20,811 nucleotides of DNA, taken from contig JABCPU010000942.1 of assembly GCA_016800925.1 (NCBI GenBank), positions 1 to 20,811 of the forward strand, read 5' to 3'. Source of the DNA: Suillus spraguei (lineage: Eukaryota > Basidiomycota > Agaricomycetes > Boletales > Suillaceae). The position numbers and the translations under genes were made by a program. Below are positions 8,660 to 17,812 of the stretch, in pieces. The notes beneath the pieces are model-generated. The model saw only the letters and a program-made list of their open reading frames with translations. It had not been told where the DNA came from and did not search any database. Every line of letters starts with the position of its first letter. Within the stretch, counting starts at the first letter, position 1.

Positions 8660-8932
8660 CATCAGGAAATTCACACATTCCTTGACGTGCCCTTATGCGG
8701 ACTTATTTACACTTAACTGCCTTGGTGAAATTGAATCTACTTGTCCAAAATTTCAATGTGAATGAATTCAGAAAAAAAAAAGTTGAGATATATTAATATA
8801 CATGTTTTATTGTATTTCGCACTCAAAAAATATAAGATATGCCAGGTGAATGATGTGAGAGAGAGCAAACAAGTTTGAGATAAGTGAGTTAAGCTGATTA
8901 AGCATGTTAAGGAATGTGTGAATTTCCTGATG
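8660..8932. mobile_element. Inverted-repeat (MITE-like) insertion, 273 bp
   Basis: The 27-bp arm at 8660-8686 (CATCAGGAAATTCACACATT...) is matched by its reverse complement at 8906-8932 with one mismatch. The 219 bp between the arms are AT-rich and non-coding. The other copy of the surrounding repeat (17296-17463) lacks this segment: GTAAAGGAAATCGTCTTCGTG there corresponds to ...GTAAA, the insertion, then AAGGAGATCGTCTTTGTG here. A 2-bp AA duplication is possible but not certain. Confidence 0.6.
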
Positions 8933-8955
8933 AAGGAGATCGTCTTTGTGGGGTG
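8933..8955 (+). repeat. Dispersed repeat, copy A (right part)
   Basis: AAGGAGATCGTCTTTGTG continues the match with copy B (17445-17463) after the inverted-repeat insertion. Confidence 0.6.
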
Positions 8956-9642
8956 CGCTAAGCGATCCGTTCATTACTTGTCGATCTCGCATCGCTCTAT
9001 CATTGAAATCCATATGTTCAAGAGCAAGCTAGATTGTGCATGAATGAAATCTGTTGAAAGGCCTACATGCAAGTTGGACAACTACTGGGATTCATTGCTT
9101 ACACAAGAGAGACATGGGTTTGCTGGTATGTTCATGCGCTACGCTGTCGCCTGCACACGACAGCCAATTTGAGTAACACGCATCAAAGTTCTGACCATGT
9201 TCTGCACATTTACAGATCAAGATGTTCAGCTTCTGATGCTCGCCTAAGCCACTGATCCTGGCACTTGGTCCATATGCAGAAATCTGTTGCTGCAGTTCAA
9301 TGAGTTCATAAGGATATTGATATCATAGGTAAGGTGGTTGAGTTCTCAAAACCATAGCTCTTTTTCGGGAGTGAGCACCACAGAATAGTCACTAGTGTAA
9401 GGAACATCTCACAGTCACAAAGTATGACTTACTGGAAGGAGCTTTTTTAAAAGAGCTCCAAAACCGATTCAAGCGTCAACGGACACTACCCTCGCCACCA
9501 TCAAATTCCAAGTGCACGCTCGAGGAAGCTGTGCCAGTAGTATAATCAGGTCAGTGTCCCTGCAAAAGTTGAAGCGCTGCCGGACTATTTATATTGACTG
9601 ACAGACACGGTGACGCTTCGTGATCCTGCTTCTCCCCTAAAC
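8956..9642. other. Intergenic region, upstream of the DUF3433-like relic
   Basis: No gene was recognised. A short palindrome-like GGAGCTTTTTTAAAAGAGCT occurs at about 9438-9457. A TATTTATATT sequence at about 9585-9594 lies some 50 bp before the ATG at 9643 and could be the old promoter TATA element. Confidence 0.3.
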
Positions 9643-10120
9643 ATGAGTGGCTCCACAACCCCAACCGTGATATCAGAGACTATTTCTCCACGTTCGCAAC
9701 ATTTCAGAGACTCTGTTCACGATATCCCAACACCCGGTACAGAAGTGCACCAGCCCAAGCGCTATGTCAGGATTCCTTTGTTCTAAAATGCCCCCTTGAC
9801 AAGCACGAATGTAATCCAGGAACCTATTTTTTTGAACATCTACATCGTTGGAAGCATTGCTCTTCTCATGATATGTTTGGGTATTGCACTTGAAATAGCT
9901 CTTTATTTATCAAAGAAAAATACTGATACGCGCGCCTACTGCTTCCTCACTGTGGTCCCGATGTCACTTTTCTAGGCTTCAAAGTACCTGAAAAGAACAT
10001 GATTAACTTCGTACTAAAATCACATAAATTGCATAGTAAATTGCTAACGGTAACGCCCACTATTATCTATATTATCACCAATACATCTTTCTCATCAGCT
10101 CGCAACAGTCGTTCATTCCG

Positions 10121-10128
10121 ATCTTGCT
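10121..10128 (+). repeat. 8-bp target site duplication ATCTTGCT (left)
   Basis: ATCTTGCT immediately precedes the TAGTGCTGC start of the hAT element and is repeated exactly at 14456-14463. An 8-bp duplication is the hallmark of hAT insertion. Confidence 0.93.
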
Positions 10129-10140
10129 TAGTGCTGCTGA

Positions 10141-10300
10141 AGTCTGGTTCGGTTAGGTTCATCACCCTATATCTGCGAACCCCGAACTCGACCAGTGGTC
10201 AGGTTCAAGCAAGATGGGCGAACCCTGGACTGGACGCCTTCAAATGCGTTCGCAAGGGTTCAGTTCAGGTTCAGAACGTGTTCGAACCCTCGAACCGTTG
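10141..10300. repeat. Left subterminal GGTTC/GAACC cluster of the hAT element
   Basis: About nine copies of GGTTC or its complement GAACC occur in 160 bp, in both orientations. Subterminal clusters of short motifs are known as transposase-binding sites in hAT elements such as Ac. That role is inferred here. Confidence 0.75.
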
Positions 10301-11098
10301 ATTTAATTAGCAAAAAAAATCAAAACGAAAATGACATGTACAATACGAATAGCTACTAGAACTCTTCATTGACATCGACGCGGTTATCATAAGGAGCGGC
10401 GAATTCAGCCTGGGCTGTTGCGGAGATGTGACCTTGGCGGTATGCGCTCTTGAGCAATTGAAGAGCCTCGAATGTTGTTGGCTTCAAACAGCTGTGACGC
10501 ACGGTCCCAGTAACACCGCCGCTCGAAAATGCTCTCTCAGACGCAACAGCTGATCCCTGAATGGCGAGGTAGTCCTTTGCAATGCGGGAAATAGTTGGGT
10601 ATTGTATAGAATGGTGCTTTAAAGTTTTTGAATCATGTCAGTACGAAAGCAATACAAATAAAATAACGAGACGTACACCCCACCAAGCCACCACATTGTT
10701 GACATCCTCGAGCGGTGCATCTAGATAGTCCTCGAGTTCTTGACGAGGCCTTCGTGTGGTTGCGTCATTCACGACACGCGATTTGACAGAGCTTCGCATC
10801 CAATTATGGCCATACGAGCCTTGGCGAGCAAGCGAGGGAGGTGCAGTAACAGACGGCTCTGCAGGAGCCTGCGAGGGAGTACTACTGCGATGATACATAT
10901 CAAACTATGTAAGATTAGTATACAATTGACAGAAATGAGTGATGAGCGACGTACCGTGCTCTCGAGGCATTGCATGCCTTGTTTTGAAAAAATGAGCAGT
11001 CCATTTGTCTTTTGCGTACGCGACCTTGTAGTTGGGGTCCAGCGCTACACCAACAAGGTCAATGATGTTCAAAGGCATTAGAATAGATACGAGATACA

Positions 11099-11100
11099 TA
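11099..11100. repeat. TA target duplication, left side of the Tc1 element
   Basis: TA precedes CAGTGGCTC, and the matching TA is at 12698-12699 after GAGCCACTG. Confidence 0.85.
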
Positions 11101-11315
11101 CAGTGGCTCAAAAAACTGTCCGCATGTTTTGGCATTTTTCACTATCTATAATATTGTGTGAGAACAAACAAATGCCTCAAAAACATGCTTATACCACATT
11201 GTAGTATGGCTTCAGGGCTTTCATTTGAGCCCTACACCGTGGGAATCGGTGGAGATATGGTGGAGATACAAGGCTCACAAAATGGTGACTCATGCGGACA
11301 GTTTTTTTGACTCAA
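11101..11315 (+). repeat. Left terminal inverted repeat of the Tc1 element
   Basis: This segment matches the reverse complement of 12486-12697. It carries the outer motif CTCAAAAAACTGTCCGCATG at 11107-11126 and an inverted inner copy at 11291-11313 with a slightly longer poly-T. The middle shares CATTGTAGTATGGCTTCAGG with the other arm. Confidence 0.88.
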
Positions 11316-11340
11316 GTATTTTACAGTAATAACAGGTATT

Positions 11341-12338
11341 CTAGTATTTTGTATGACCTCCCTTGGCTTTAATTACTGCCTCTATCCTTCTAGGCATACT
11401 CTCAATTAATTTCTGGCAATCCTCAGCTGTGATCTTCCCCCATTCCACTGCTACTCTCTCCCAAAGCTCCCATACTCCTTTAGGGGGGTTTTCATAGGCT
11501 TGAAGCTTTTTCTTGAGTGTTCCCCAGAGATGTTCAATGACATTGACATCAGGAGACTGTGCTGGCCAGTCAAGAACATTGATGTTATGTTCTTCAAACC
11601 ATTCCCTAGCTCTTCTGGATGTGTGCTTGGGATCATTATCCTGTTGGAAAATGATATCTTCTTCATCAATCCCTGATTCTGCCAAGCTAGGCAGCAAGTG
11701 GTCATTTAAAATGTCCACATACTGCTCAGCATTCATCTTCCCCTCAACCTCAGCAAGCATTCCCACACCATTCCATCCCATACAGCCCCATACCATTAAA
11801 GAACCTCCTCCAAACTTGACAGTCCATTAACCTCTGTCTGTTAGGCCATCTCCCTTCTTTTTCCATACATACACCTTCCCATCTGACCCAATCCTATTGA
11901 TTTTGGTCTCATCTGACCATATAACACGCTTCCAGTCCTCTACAGTCCAGTGTTGATGAGCTAAGGCAAAGGCTAGTCTTCTCTGCCTATGTTTGATGGA
12001 GAGAAGAGGCTTTTTCTTCTTTGTTACTGCCTTGAGAACATTCCTCACAGTTTGTGAAGAGACAGGGGTAGTGATGGTGGAATTGATATAATGGGTGGCT
12101 TGGACAGCATTATCAGCCTTTCCTGTAGTGATATGTTGGATAATAGCCCTTTTGTCAGTAGAGGTAGCTTGGATGGACGTCCTCCACAAGAGTTTTCCTT
12201 GTCTCGGTGGCTTTCTTTGATGAACTTGGCCACAGTGGACTTGCATACTCCAGTTCTAGAGGAAATTTGGCGAGCAGAGAGGCCAGCATAAGACAGAGAG
12301 AGGATATTATCTCTTTGAGCAGAGGAGATGGCTTTCAT
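11341..12338 (-). pseudogene. Tc1-like DD34E transposase, one frameshift and one stop
   Basis: The ATG at 12338 opens MKAISSAQRDNILSLSYAGL, followed by a helix-turn-helix (ARQISSRTGVCKSTVAKFI) and GGRPSKL. A one-base frameshift near 12175 follows, and the chain continues as STDKRAIIQHITTGKADNA. The first catalytic Asp is in VIWSDETKINR. A TAA at 11827-11829 follows GDGLTDRG, and the same frame goes on with WTVKFGGGSLMVWGCMGW. The second Asp is in FQQDNDPKHTS and the Glu in VNVIEHLW, with 34 residues between them as in the Tc1 family. The end is GGHTKY at 11341. About 332 residues in all, close to the usual Tc1 length. The catalytic residues are intact, so decay is recent or mild. Confidence 0.92.
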
Positions 12339-12485
12339 GGTGATTATGACTATGATACATGAGATATTCTGGTTTATATAGTTAGATATAGTCATAAAAT
12401 AACATAATGACACCACTTTATAATTTATATAATAGTGGCATGATTTTATGGTGTCATAAATAATGATTTATATAGTTTTAATATA

Positions 12486-12697
12486 CACTCAAAAAACTGT
12501 CCACATGAGTCATCATTTTATAAGCCTTATATCTCCACCATATCTCCGCCGATTCCCACGGTGTAGGGCTCAAATAAAAGCCCTGAAGCCATACTACAAT
12601 GTGGTATAAGTATGTCCTTGAGGAATTTGTTCATTCTCACACAATATCATAGATAGTGAAAAATGTCAAAACATGCGGACAGTTTTTTGAGCCACTG
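12486..12697 (-). repeat. Right terminal inverted repeat of the Tc1 element
   Basis: This is the inverted counterpart of 11101-11315, starting CACTCAAAAAACTGTCCACA on the inside and ending GTTTTTTGAGCCACTG on the outside. Small differences from the left arm (for example CACATG for CGCATG) show some divergence since insertion. Confidence 0.88.
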
Positions 12698-12699
12698 TA
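12698..12699. repeat. TA target duplication, right side of the Tc1 element
   Basis: On the minus strand this TA forms bases 2-3 of the intron donor (CTCG|GTA...), so the donor GT is kept after insertion. Confidence 0.85.
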
Positions 12700-14273
12700 C
12701 CGAGACAAATGAAATATACATCTGTGTCATCAGTCTTACTATACCACTTGCGGAGATTAGTGACACCAGCTTCAATGGCTGTTGAGAAACGGGCAAATTT
12801 TGACGCGTTCGCCATGTTTTGCAAAGTGTCTTGAAGACATTCGAGCACTGGAATGGTTCTCCATACGGTTGGTTCACGTGTGGCAGAGAAGCTCTGTTGA
12901 GCATCTGCCGGCTCCTTGGTGTGCGTGTGCAGCACATAAGCATAATTGCAGAAGGTAGAGAGAAATGACTTACCTGGAGGACTTCGCGGATCAACTCCAA
13001 CTCTGCCCACTCGTGTGCTGAAAGCCTGAAATCCGCGTATAAAATATATCAAAAATGAGAGTCGCTCACCTCATCTTCGGCAACAATGAGTTCGACAATA
13101 TAATCCATGAGTCCAGCCTTTGTGAATGCAGGAATCTTGGGAGTAAGTGAGGTGTCCAAGGTAGCCTGCGGCATGTCTGCTTTGCAGTTACGAGGGATTG
13201 CACGATCGTGCATCGTGAGACCCCGTTGTTCACAGCGGTCCTTGTAGATAGGGTAATGGCACTTGGGATTCCGTGCAATGTGCGTGCGTCGAGTCGAAAT
13301 CCCCCTTAAAAAAGCACTGGTGAAGCGGAACATTGTTAGCCTTGCATACCTCACACCACCACCCATTTTCACACTCCTGGGTGTGGGGTTAACACGATCT
13401 TTCTCGAAAGTAAAGATCGTGGTCAAATCGGCACTGCGTTCGACCTTCTTGAGGGATTTACGGTCTTCACGATCCTGGTCACCAAGCTTCTTCGTCTTTT
13501 GGTAAGCTTCCTCGTTCTCGTTCTCATCGTCTTCCTCATCATCTGTAAAATCCTCAAGTGGAGGGGCTTCTTCTTCGGCGTTGTATTCATCACTGTCGTT
13601 GTCGTCACGCTCTTCATTCCTGGTGCGCATGAGTGCTTTCTTGGGTGCGGGGGCAGGAGGTCCTACAGCTGACCGTTTGGCTGGGATACTGCTGGCAGTC
13701 TCCCGGATCTTCTCTGTAGGCTTGACGGCGCGGCCTGAACAACGAATGAATGAATTGAGAGTGCCTTTGGATGGAGGAGGAGGGAGGGAGGATGGTAGTG
13801 TCATCATCTGGGTCGTGTATCCCTCCATCTCTTCAGCGCTTTTCAACGAACCGTCAGGACGACGGGCTGGTGCAGACGACTCGAACATAGTTACAGCAGG
13901 GAGTGCAAATGTTGAACCTATACCACAAGTGAATATATATATCTCAAACTAAATAAAAAAATGTTGCGCACCTTCAAGTTCCAAAATGACAATCCATTGC
14001 GCAAACTTGGTGGAAAACCCAGGAATCACCACAGTAGTAGGTATATTCTGAATGAAAAAACATTAGAAGTTAGCAACTTATCAAACATGAGAGACGGTGA
14101 ACATAGTACCGGTGCTTCGAGTCGTTGCATAGCTGAAAAAAGTACCCTTGTTGCTTGTGCAATGTGGGGAATGCTACTGTCAAAAGAAGAGAAGGAACAG
14201 AAGTTGGTGAGCGCACTACTTAAACTGACAGGAAGCCTCACGAAAAACACGCAGCTGGAATTGTGCACATGGT

Positions 14274-14445
14274 GCAGGTTCGGACCGGTTCGGACGCGTC
14301 CGAACCGGTCCGCATTTTTCAGTGACGACATCGAACCCCGAACCTGTTAGGGGGTTCGGTCCAGGAGAGAGACCAAACCTGTGACCGAACCACTGGTCCA
14401 GTCTGGATGGGTTCAGGTTCGAACCATGGTTCGGGACCGGACTGC
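14274..14445. repeat. Right subterminal GGTTC/GAACC cluster of the hAT element
   Basis: About ten GGTTC/GAACC words lie between the transposase start and the right end, mirroring the cluster at the left end. They include the 32-bp palindrome at 14281-14312. Confidence 0.75.
14281..14312. repeat. Perfect 32-bp palindrome in the hAT right end
   Basis: The half-site CGGACCGGTTCGGACG is followed with no spacer by its exact reverse complement, centred on ACGCGT. It combines two opposed GGTTCG motifs and could form a cruciform or bind a transposase dimer. That function is inferred. Confidence 0.95.
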
Positions 14446-14455
14446 GGCAGCACTA

Positions 14456-14463
14456 ATCTTGCT
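14456..14463 (+). repeat. 8-bp target site duplication ATCTTGCT (right)
   Basis: This is the right-hand copy of the hAT target duplication. Coding sequence of the host relic resumes directly after it (AGTAATCCCACTCGC). Confidence 0.93.
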
Positions 14464-16156
14464 AGTAATCCCACTCGCATTTTTCTGGGCTGTAACAGAC
14501 TGGATGCTCAGGTGGTACCAGGTTAGCACGCCTGTCTACATCATTTACCTTCTACGCTCAATGCAGGGCCTTAGCCATATATCACGCTATCCAAGGCAAG
14601 GCACCTGCAGCACGCAGTATTCTACTAGACTATGTGAGCGTTTCATAAATTGTGGACGAAGTGGTAATGTCATGTATGACCATCCACAATAGATCGCACT
14701 CAAGTACGAGGTAGGGACACTTGCTCTAACAGCATGCGCTAGACTAAACTAGGTCAAACTCCGTAGTGTACAAGAATCTTCAGGATCCACCATTCATTCA
14801 CGGCGGATGGTCTGCTGCTCCATTCACGGTATGCTGTCCGCTTCTTTAAGATTGCATAAAATCATTCAAATATGGTGTTGTGCGGGCCCCCCAGGCTCTA
14901 ATTTGAATGGAACCCTAGTCGTAAAAACCACTGCTATTCGAACGCAAGTCAACTGCACAAAACCAAACTCTTTCACGACTACCAATCTCACCGGCTCCGA
15001 TGTTGTATTATCTGCCATCTTTTCGTCTAGCTGTAACGGCAGTCTTAGTCTTAACCCGAGCAATGGTACAGACCAATTCTCTGCGACAGCAGCGTCGACA
15101 TGCGCAACCTCGAATCAGGATCAAAACTTTCAGCCCGTCTTTTTCTGGTATGCGGAGACGCACTAGGGACTGCCGTTTTCTGCCAACCGAGCATCGCCAT
15201 TTCTGTAGTCAAGACTACAATGGATCTCAATAATGGATCTATGGGAGACTGTACGACCGTAGAGCGCTTCAACCATCCCAATAACGTTACCGGTAACCCT
15301 TTGAACGGCCAAGCATGGGTGAGTCTCTGATGCTCTTTTGTCACCAGCTGCCTTGACCATCTTCAGGCTCATTTTTGATGCGAGCAACATTTCGTACATT
15401 ACTGCCAGGGCTCTCGCCATCAACTCTGGCTTTCCAGCAGCTATATATAACTTCGCTTCGCAAAACCCGGACGGTCTAGAATCCGTATTCGATGACCCTT
15501 ATGGATTCGTCAATGCCACAAAGAAGATCTATGTAAGGGGAATTATACCATTCGATAAAAAAATTAAGTTACCGAATGGTTATTTTATCGCATCCAGACA
15601 CAATATCTTTTTGTTGCCGCGCAAACCATCTATTTCGTACCAAACAAAACGATAATCTCTGCCCAGCTGATATCAAATTTCCAAAGGTTGTTGGTCGAGT
15701 ACGCATTACCCCACCATAATCATCATCCCACCTCTGACATTCTCTACCTTCTCAGACCTCTACCAGCACACCTACTTTCCCTGTCATTCATTTGTGTCGG
15801 AATTACATCCCTCATCGTTCACATCCTACACAAGCGCTTCCGCAGAAATCTTTGGTTGACCAGTCCACCTGGCTCGATCGCAGCCATCATATCCCTAACA
15901 TCACGTTCTGGTTTCGGCGATCTCCTTCTGCCTTATGATGATGTATCGCGCATGAAACCTAACCTTACCGGTCTTACCTTCCCTTGATAAACAAACGGGT
16001 GCCATAGTCGCAGAAGAGAACTTTGACATTGTTAATACCTCTGACAACGCAGCGCTTTTGGGCGGTAAAGGGGGGTACGGCGTGGGGGTGGGGGTGGGAC
16101 TCTCTCCGCTGTCACGCACATCTTTCAACGACGGAATTGAACCTGAAAATACCTGA

Positions 16157-16394
16157 TAGAAGACTTCGTTTCGCATATTATCCTGCCTCATATGTAAACC
16201 CGTTTTGATACATGTTGCATGCCATCCACTTGTTATTTACTGTTATGCTTACCTGGACTATCCTTTGCTTAATGTAAATAACATATCGATGATATATTTG
16301 GAGCTGAGCGCTCAATCATACTTGAGTTCATCATTCTTCGCATTTCATAACATCTACTAGTACTACGAAGCAGAATTTCTTTAAGTACTCCAAC
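16157..16394. other. Short intergenic spacer
   Basis: AT-rich, with no gene recognised. It separates the end of the DUF3433-like relic from the lectin-like fragment. Confidence 0.4.
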
Positions 16395-16745
16395 ATGTCC
16401 ATCACCATTCCTACAGGCTCATACATTATCATGAATGCCACCACGCACACCTACCTTAATGTGCTCAATTTCCAGGCTGTTCCGGGTGGCATCGTCAATA
16501 GTGTTGGAAACCGCCTGGGAAATGACATCGTGCACGTACTCGATGCTTTTCATAAGGCGCTTTGTTGTATCCTTCGCAGTGGAATGTGGCAAACGCTCGG
16601 ACAATACAGTCCTTTGGGACTGGCGCGTCCTCTCCTTCGACCAGTCAAACAAATCCGACACCCCGCAGGCAGTGTCCTCACTAGCCACTCGATTTATCTG
16701 TGGAGTTTACAACAAAACACTGCAGTTCCATATGCCTGGAAGTAG
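16395..16745 (+). pseudogene. Possible ricin-B-like lectin fragment
   Basis: The open stretch of 116 codons begins MSITIPTGSYIIMNATTHTY, then LN. The pattern 'I-P-x-G-x-Y-x-I-x-N-x-x-T-x-T-x-L' is that of the first strand of a beta-trefoil repeat in fungal ricin-B-like carbohydrate-binding proteins. After about 25 residues no further trefoil repeat (QxW) is clear in this frame, so the gene is either broken by a frameshift or the resemblance is accidental. The initiator context (CAACATGTC) is acceptable. No signal peptide is visible. Only the N-terminal motif supports the call. Confidence 0.3.
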
Positions 16746-17812
16746 GTGACAAGGTTCCCCTCTACAATGAAAGTGAGGTTAGCTTCTCGAACACAGTATC
16801 GTGGACGAGAACACCAGAAAAGCGCTAGCTGTCCAGAATAACTCTATCGCAAAGGAACCCATACCTGGTACCAACTAGTTGCTAACCAATATCCGGATGG
16901 TTGACGCACTCAGAGACCCTATTCACGTGAGCATTAGCGAATTTGAAGAGTTGAGAAGGGCCGAGGCACGGCGACTTGAAGATGTCAGTATGACAAGCGT
17001 ATTAGCACCAACTTGCTCTACAAAATGTAGATTCAATCTTTTTCTGGGATAGTGTCACTATATCATGATCGCGTCCGTGGTGCCAGTGCTTGACAATAAT
17101 ATCAGATCTGTCACTCACGTTGTGCTTTGACCACTAATCAAATCAAAACCTGAGTGTCATAAGGTTCAACCTGAGCGTCACGCCGGGCTGAGCATACCTG
17201 TCGAGCTTCTGACGTATGAATGGTAGAACGATCTTGACAGATCACTCATTGGGAGTCCGTGGTAAGCTTGTCGGTGCTACCCATGTGCGCCTACTCGTAG
17301 TCTGTGGTGCATGAGAGCACACTATTCATCTGGGACTGTCCTTGCATTAAGACGTCCTGTTGTTTTCCCTCAAATGTCAATGTACCTCGTGTAGGTAGAC
17401 ATGTCGTCGTTTACCGTACTCAAACCACGAGGGGAGAGTCATGTAAAGGAAATCGTCTTCGTGTAAACTCTTGGTGCTGATGCGGCCTACGCACCTAAAT
17501 CTAATGGGCCTCTAATGTCATGTGCATGAATAGTCGCCGATGACCTCGATAGACGTCATAAACAATCACTTTCTCAATCCAGGTGTGCTCTCGGGACAAG
17601 GTATAACCATATTATGATAATGTCAACGCAGTGCGTACGAGAAGGTATAACGTAACTTCCGAATCAAGAAAATCAAGACAAGGCGACTAAAAGAATGTTC
17701 GTCGTATGGGCAGCTAGGTACAATGCGGAAGGGAGCGTGGAAACGAATGCAAGCAGGATCTTAGGGTATACAGAGCGAAGATTGGTCCAAAAAACAAACT
17801 GGGATCCGACTT
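16746..17812. other. Intergenic region with a dispersed-repeat copy
   Basis: No convincing gene was found. The only structure seen is the dispersed repeat copy B. The last 120 bases are the 3' flank of the septin gene. Confidence 0.45.
17296..17463 (+). repeat. Dispersed repeat, copy B (uninterrupted)
   Basis: It aligns with 8494-8659 joined to 8933-8955. It contains GTGCATGAGAGCACACTATT, then CATCTGGGACTGTCC, and ends AGGAAATCGTCTTCGTG. It lacks the 273-bp inverted-repeat segment present in copy A. Confidence 0.75.

Larger units (their letters stand above)
11101..12697 (-). mobile_element. Tc1/mariner transposon, 1597 bp
   Basis: The element runs from CAGTGGCTCAAAAAACTGTC to its reverse complement and is flanked by TA on both sides. 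The terminal inverted repeats are long (about 212 bp). Each is bounded outside and inside by inverted copies of CTCAAAAAACTGTCC(G/A)CATG, an IR/DR-like layout. A degenerate Tc1-type transposase lies between them on the minus strand. The element is in a transposase intron of the surrounding hAT element. Confidence 0.93.
10356..14130 (-). pseudogene. hAT transposase with BED finger, internally deleted and interrupted
   Basis: Cut-and-paste transposase. Predicted exons (minus strand) are 14110-14130, 13972-14047, 13070-13917, 12974-13025, 12701-12914, 10955-11044, 10677-10884 and 10356-10616. The start MQRLEAP is joined to NIPTTVVIPGF. Exon 3 holds a Pro-rich and very acidic stretch, then a BED-type zinc finger. 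The finger is readable only by changing frame: NGWWCEVCKANNVPLHQCFF lies in a second frame, while RTHIARNPKCHYPIYKDRC is back in the first. After GLMDYIVELIVAEDE the sequence jumps to SAHEWAELELIREVLQ, so the catalytic RNase H-like core is missing. The rest is the C-terminal part: TVWRTIPVLECLQ, YSKTDDTDVYFICL, LDPNYKVAYAKDKW, ELEDYLDAPLEDVNNVVAWW, YPTISRIAKDYLAIQGSAVA, SERAFSSGG, ending VDVNEEF. One Tc1 element lies in the intron 11045-12700. Confidence 0.85.
10129..14455 (-). mobile_element. hAT transposon, 4327 bp including a nested Tc1 element
   Basis: The ends are TAGTGCTGCTGAAGTCTGG on the left and, as reverse complement, TAGTGCTGCCGCAGTCCGG on the right, with matches continuing for a few bases. 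It is flanked by a perfect 8-bp duplication ATCTTGCT. The transposase runs on the minus strand (10356-14130). Without the 1597-bp Tc1 element and its extra TA it would be about 2.73 kb. It splits TM2 of a membrane-protein gene, and conceptual removal of element plus one duplication restores that coding frame. Confidence 0.95.
9643..16156 (+). pseudogene. DUF3433-like multi-pass membrane protein, split by nested transposons
   Basis: The function of this fungal family is unknown. The ATG at 9643 opens MSGSTTPTVISETISPRS, which reaches an in-frame TAA at 9784. TM1 follows (IVGSIALLMICLGIALEIAL, about 9843-9903). Next comes a 50-nt intron-like piece (9926-9975) that ends in AG but starts AT. After GFKVPEKNMINF there is another intron (10011-10098 or -10108). 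TM2 reads FIPILL up to the 8-bp duplication and VIPLAFFWAVTDWM after it (14464 on). Further blocks are APAARSILLDYV (about 14608), an outer domain with N-x-S/T sites (14890-15310), a 48-nt intron (15319-15366), NISYITARAL to NATKKIY (15380-15530), a last TM (HLLSLSFICVGITSLIVHIL) and the conserved SPPGSIAAIISLTSRSGFGD. After one more frame change the end reads LDKQTGAIVAEE to a TGA at 16154. Several other frame breaks are present. Confidence 0.85.

Noticed and set aside
8353..8765. Two overlapping plus-strand open stretches of about 80 codons
   Set aside because: No recognisable motif, and they run into the dispersed repeat, whose other copy has no matching open frame.
9999..10301. Open stretch of 100 codons beginning MINFVLKSH
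   Set aside because: Its start is the exon end MINF of the DUF3433-like relic followed by an intron, and its remainder runs into the hAT left end.
11101..12697. Reading the long Tc1 inverted repeats as a CRISPR-like or hairpin RNA array
   Set aside because: There are only two arms, both end at a TA duplication, and they bracket a Tc1 transposase. The transposon explains all of it.
13961..14350. Plus-strand open stretch of 129 codons in the hAT element
   Set aside because: It opposes the first exons and introns of the minus-strand transposase and has no family signature.
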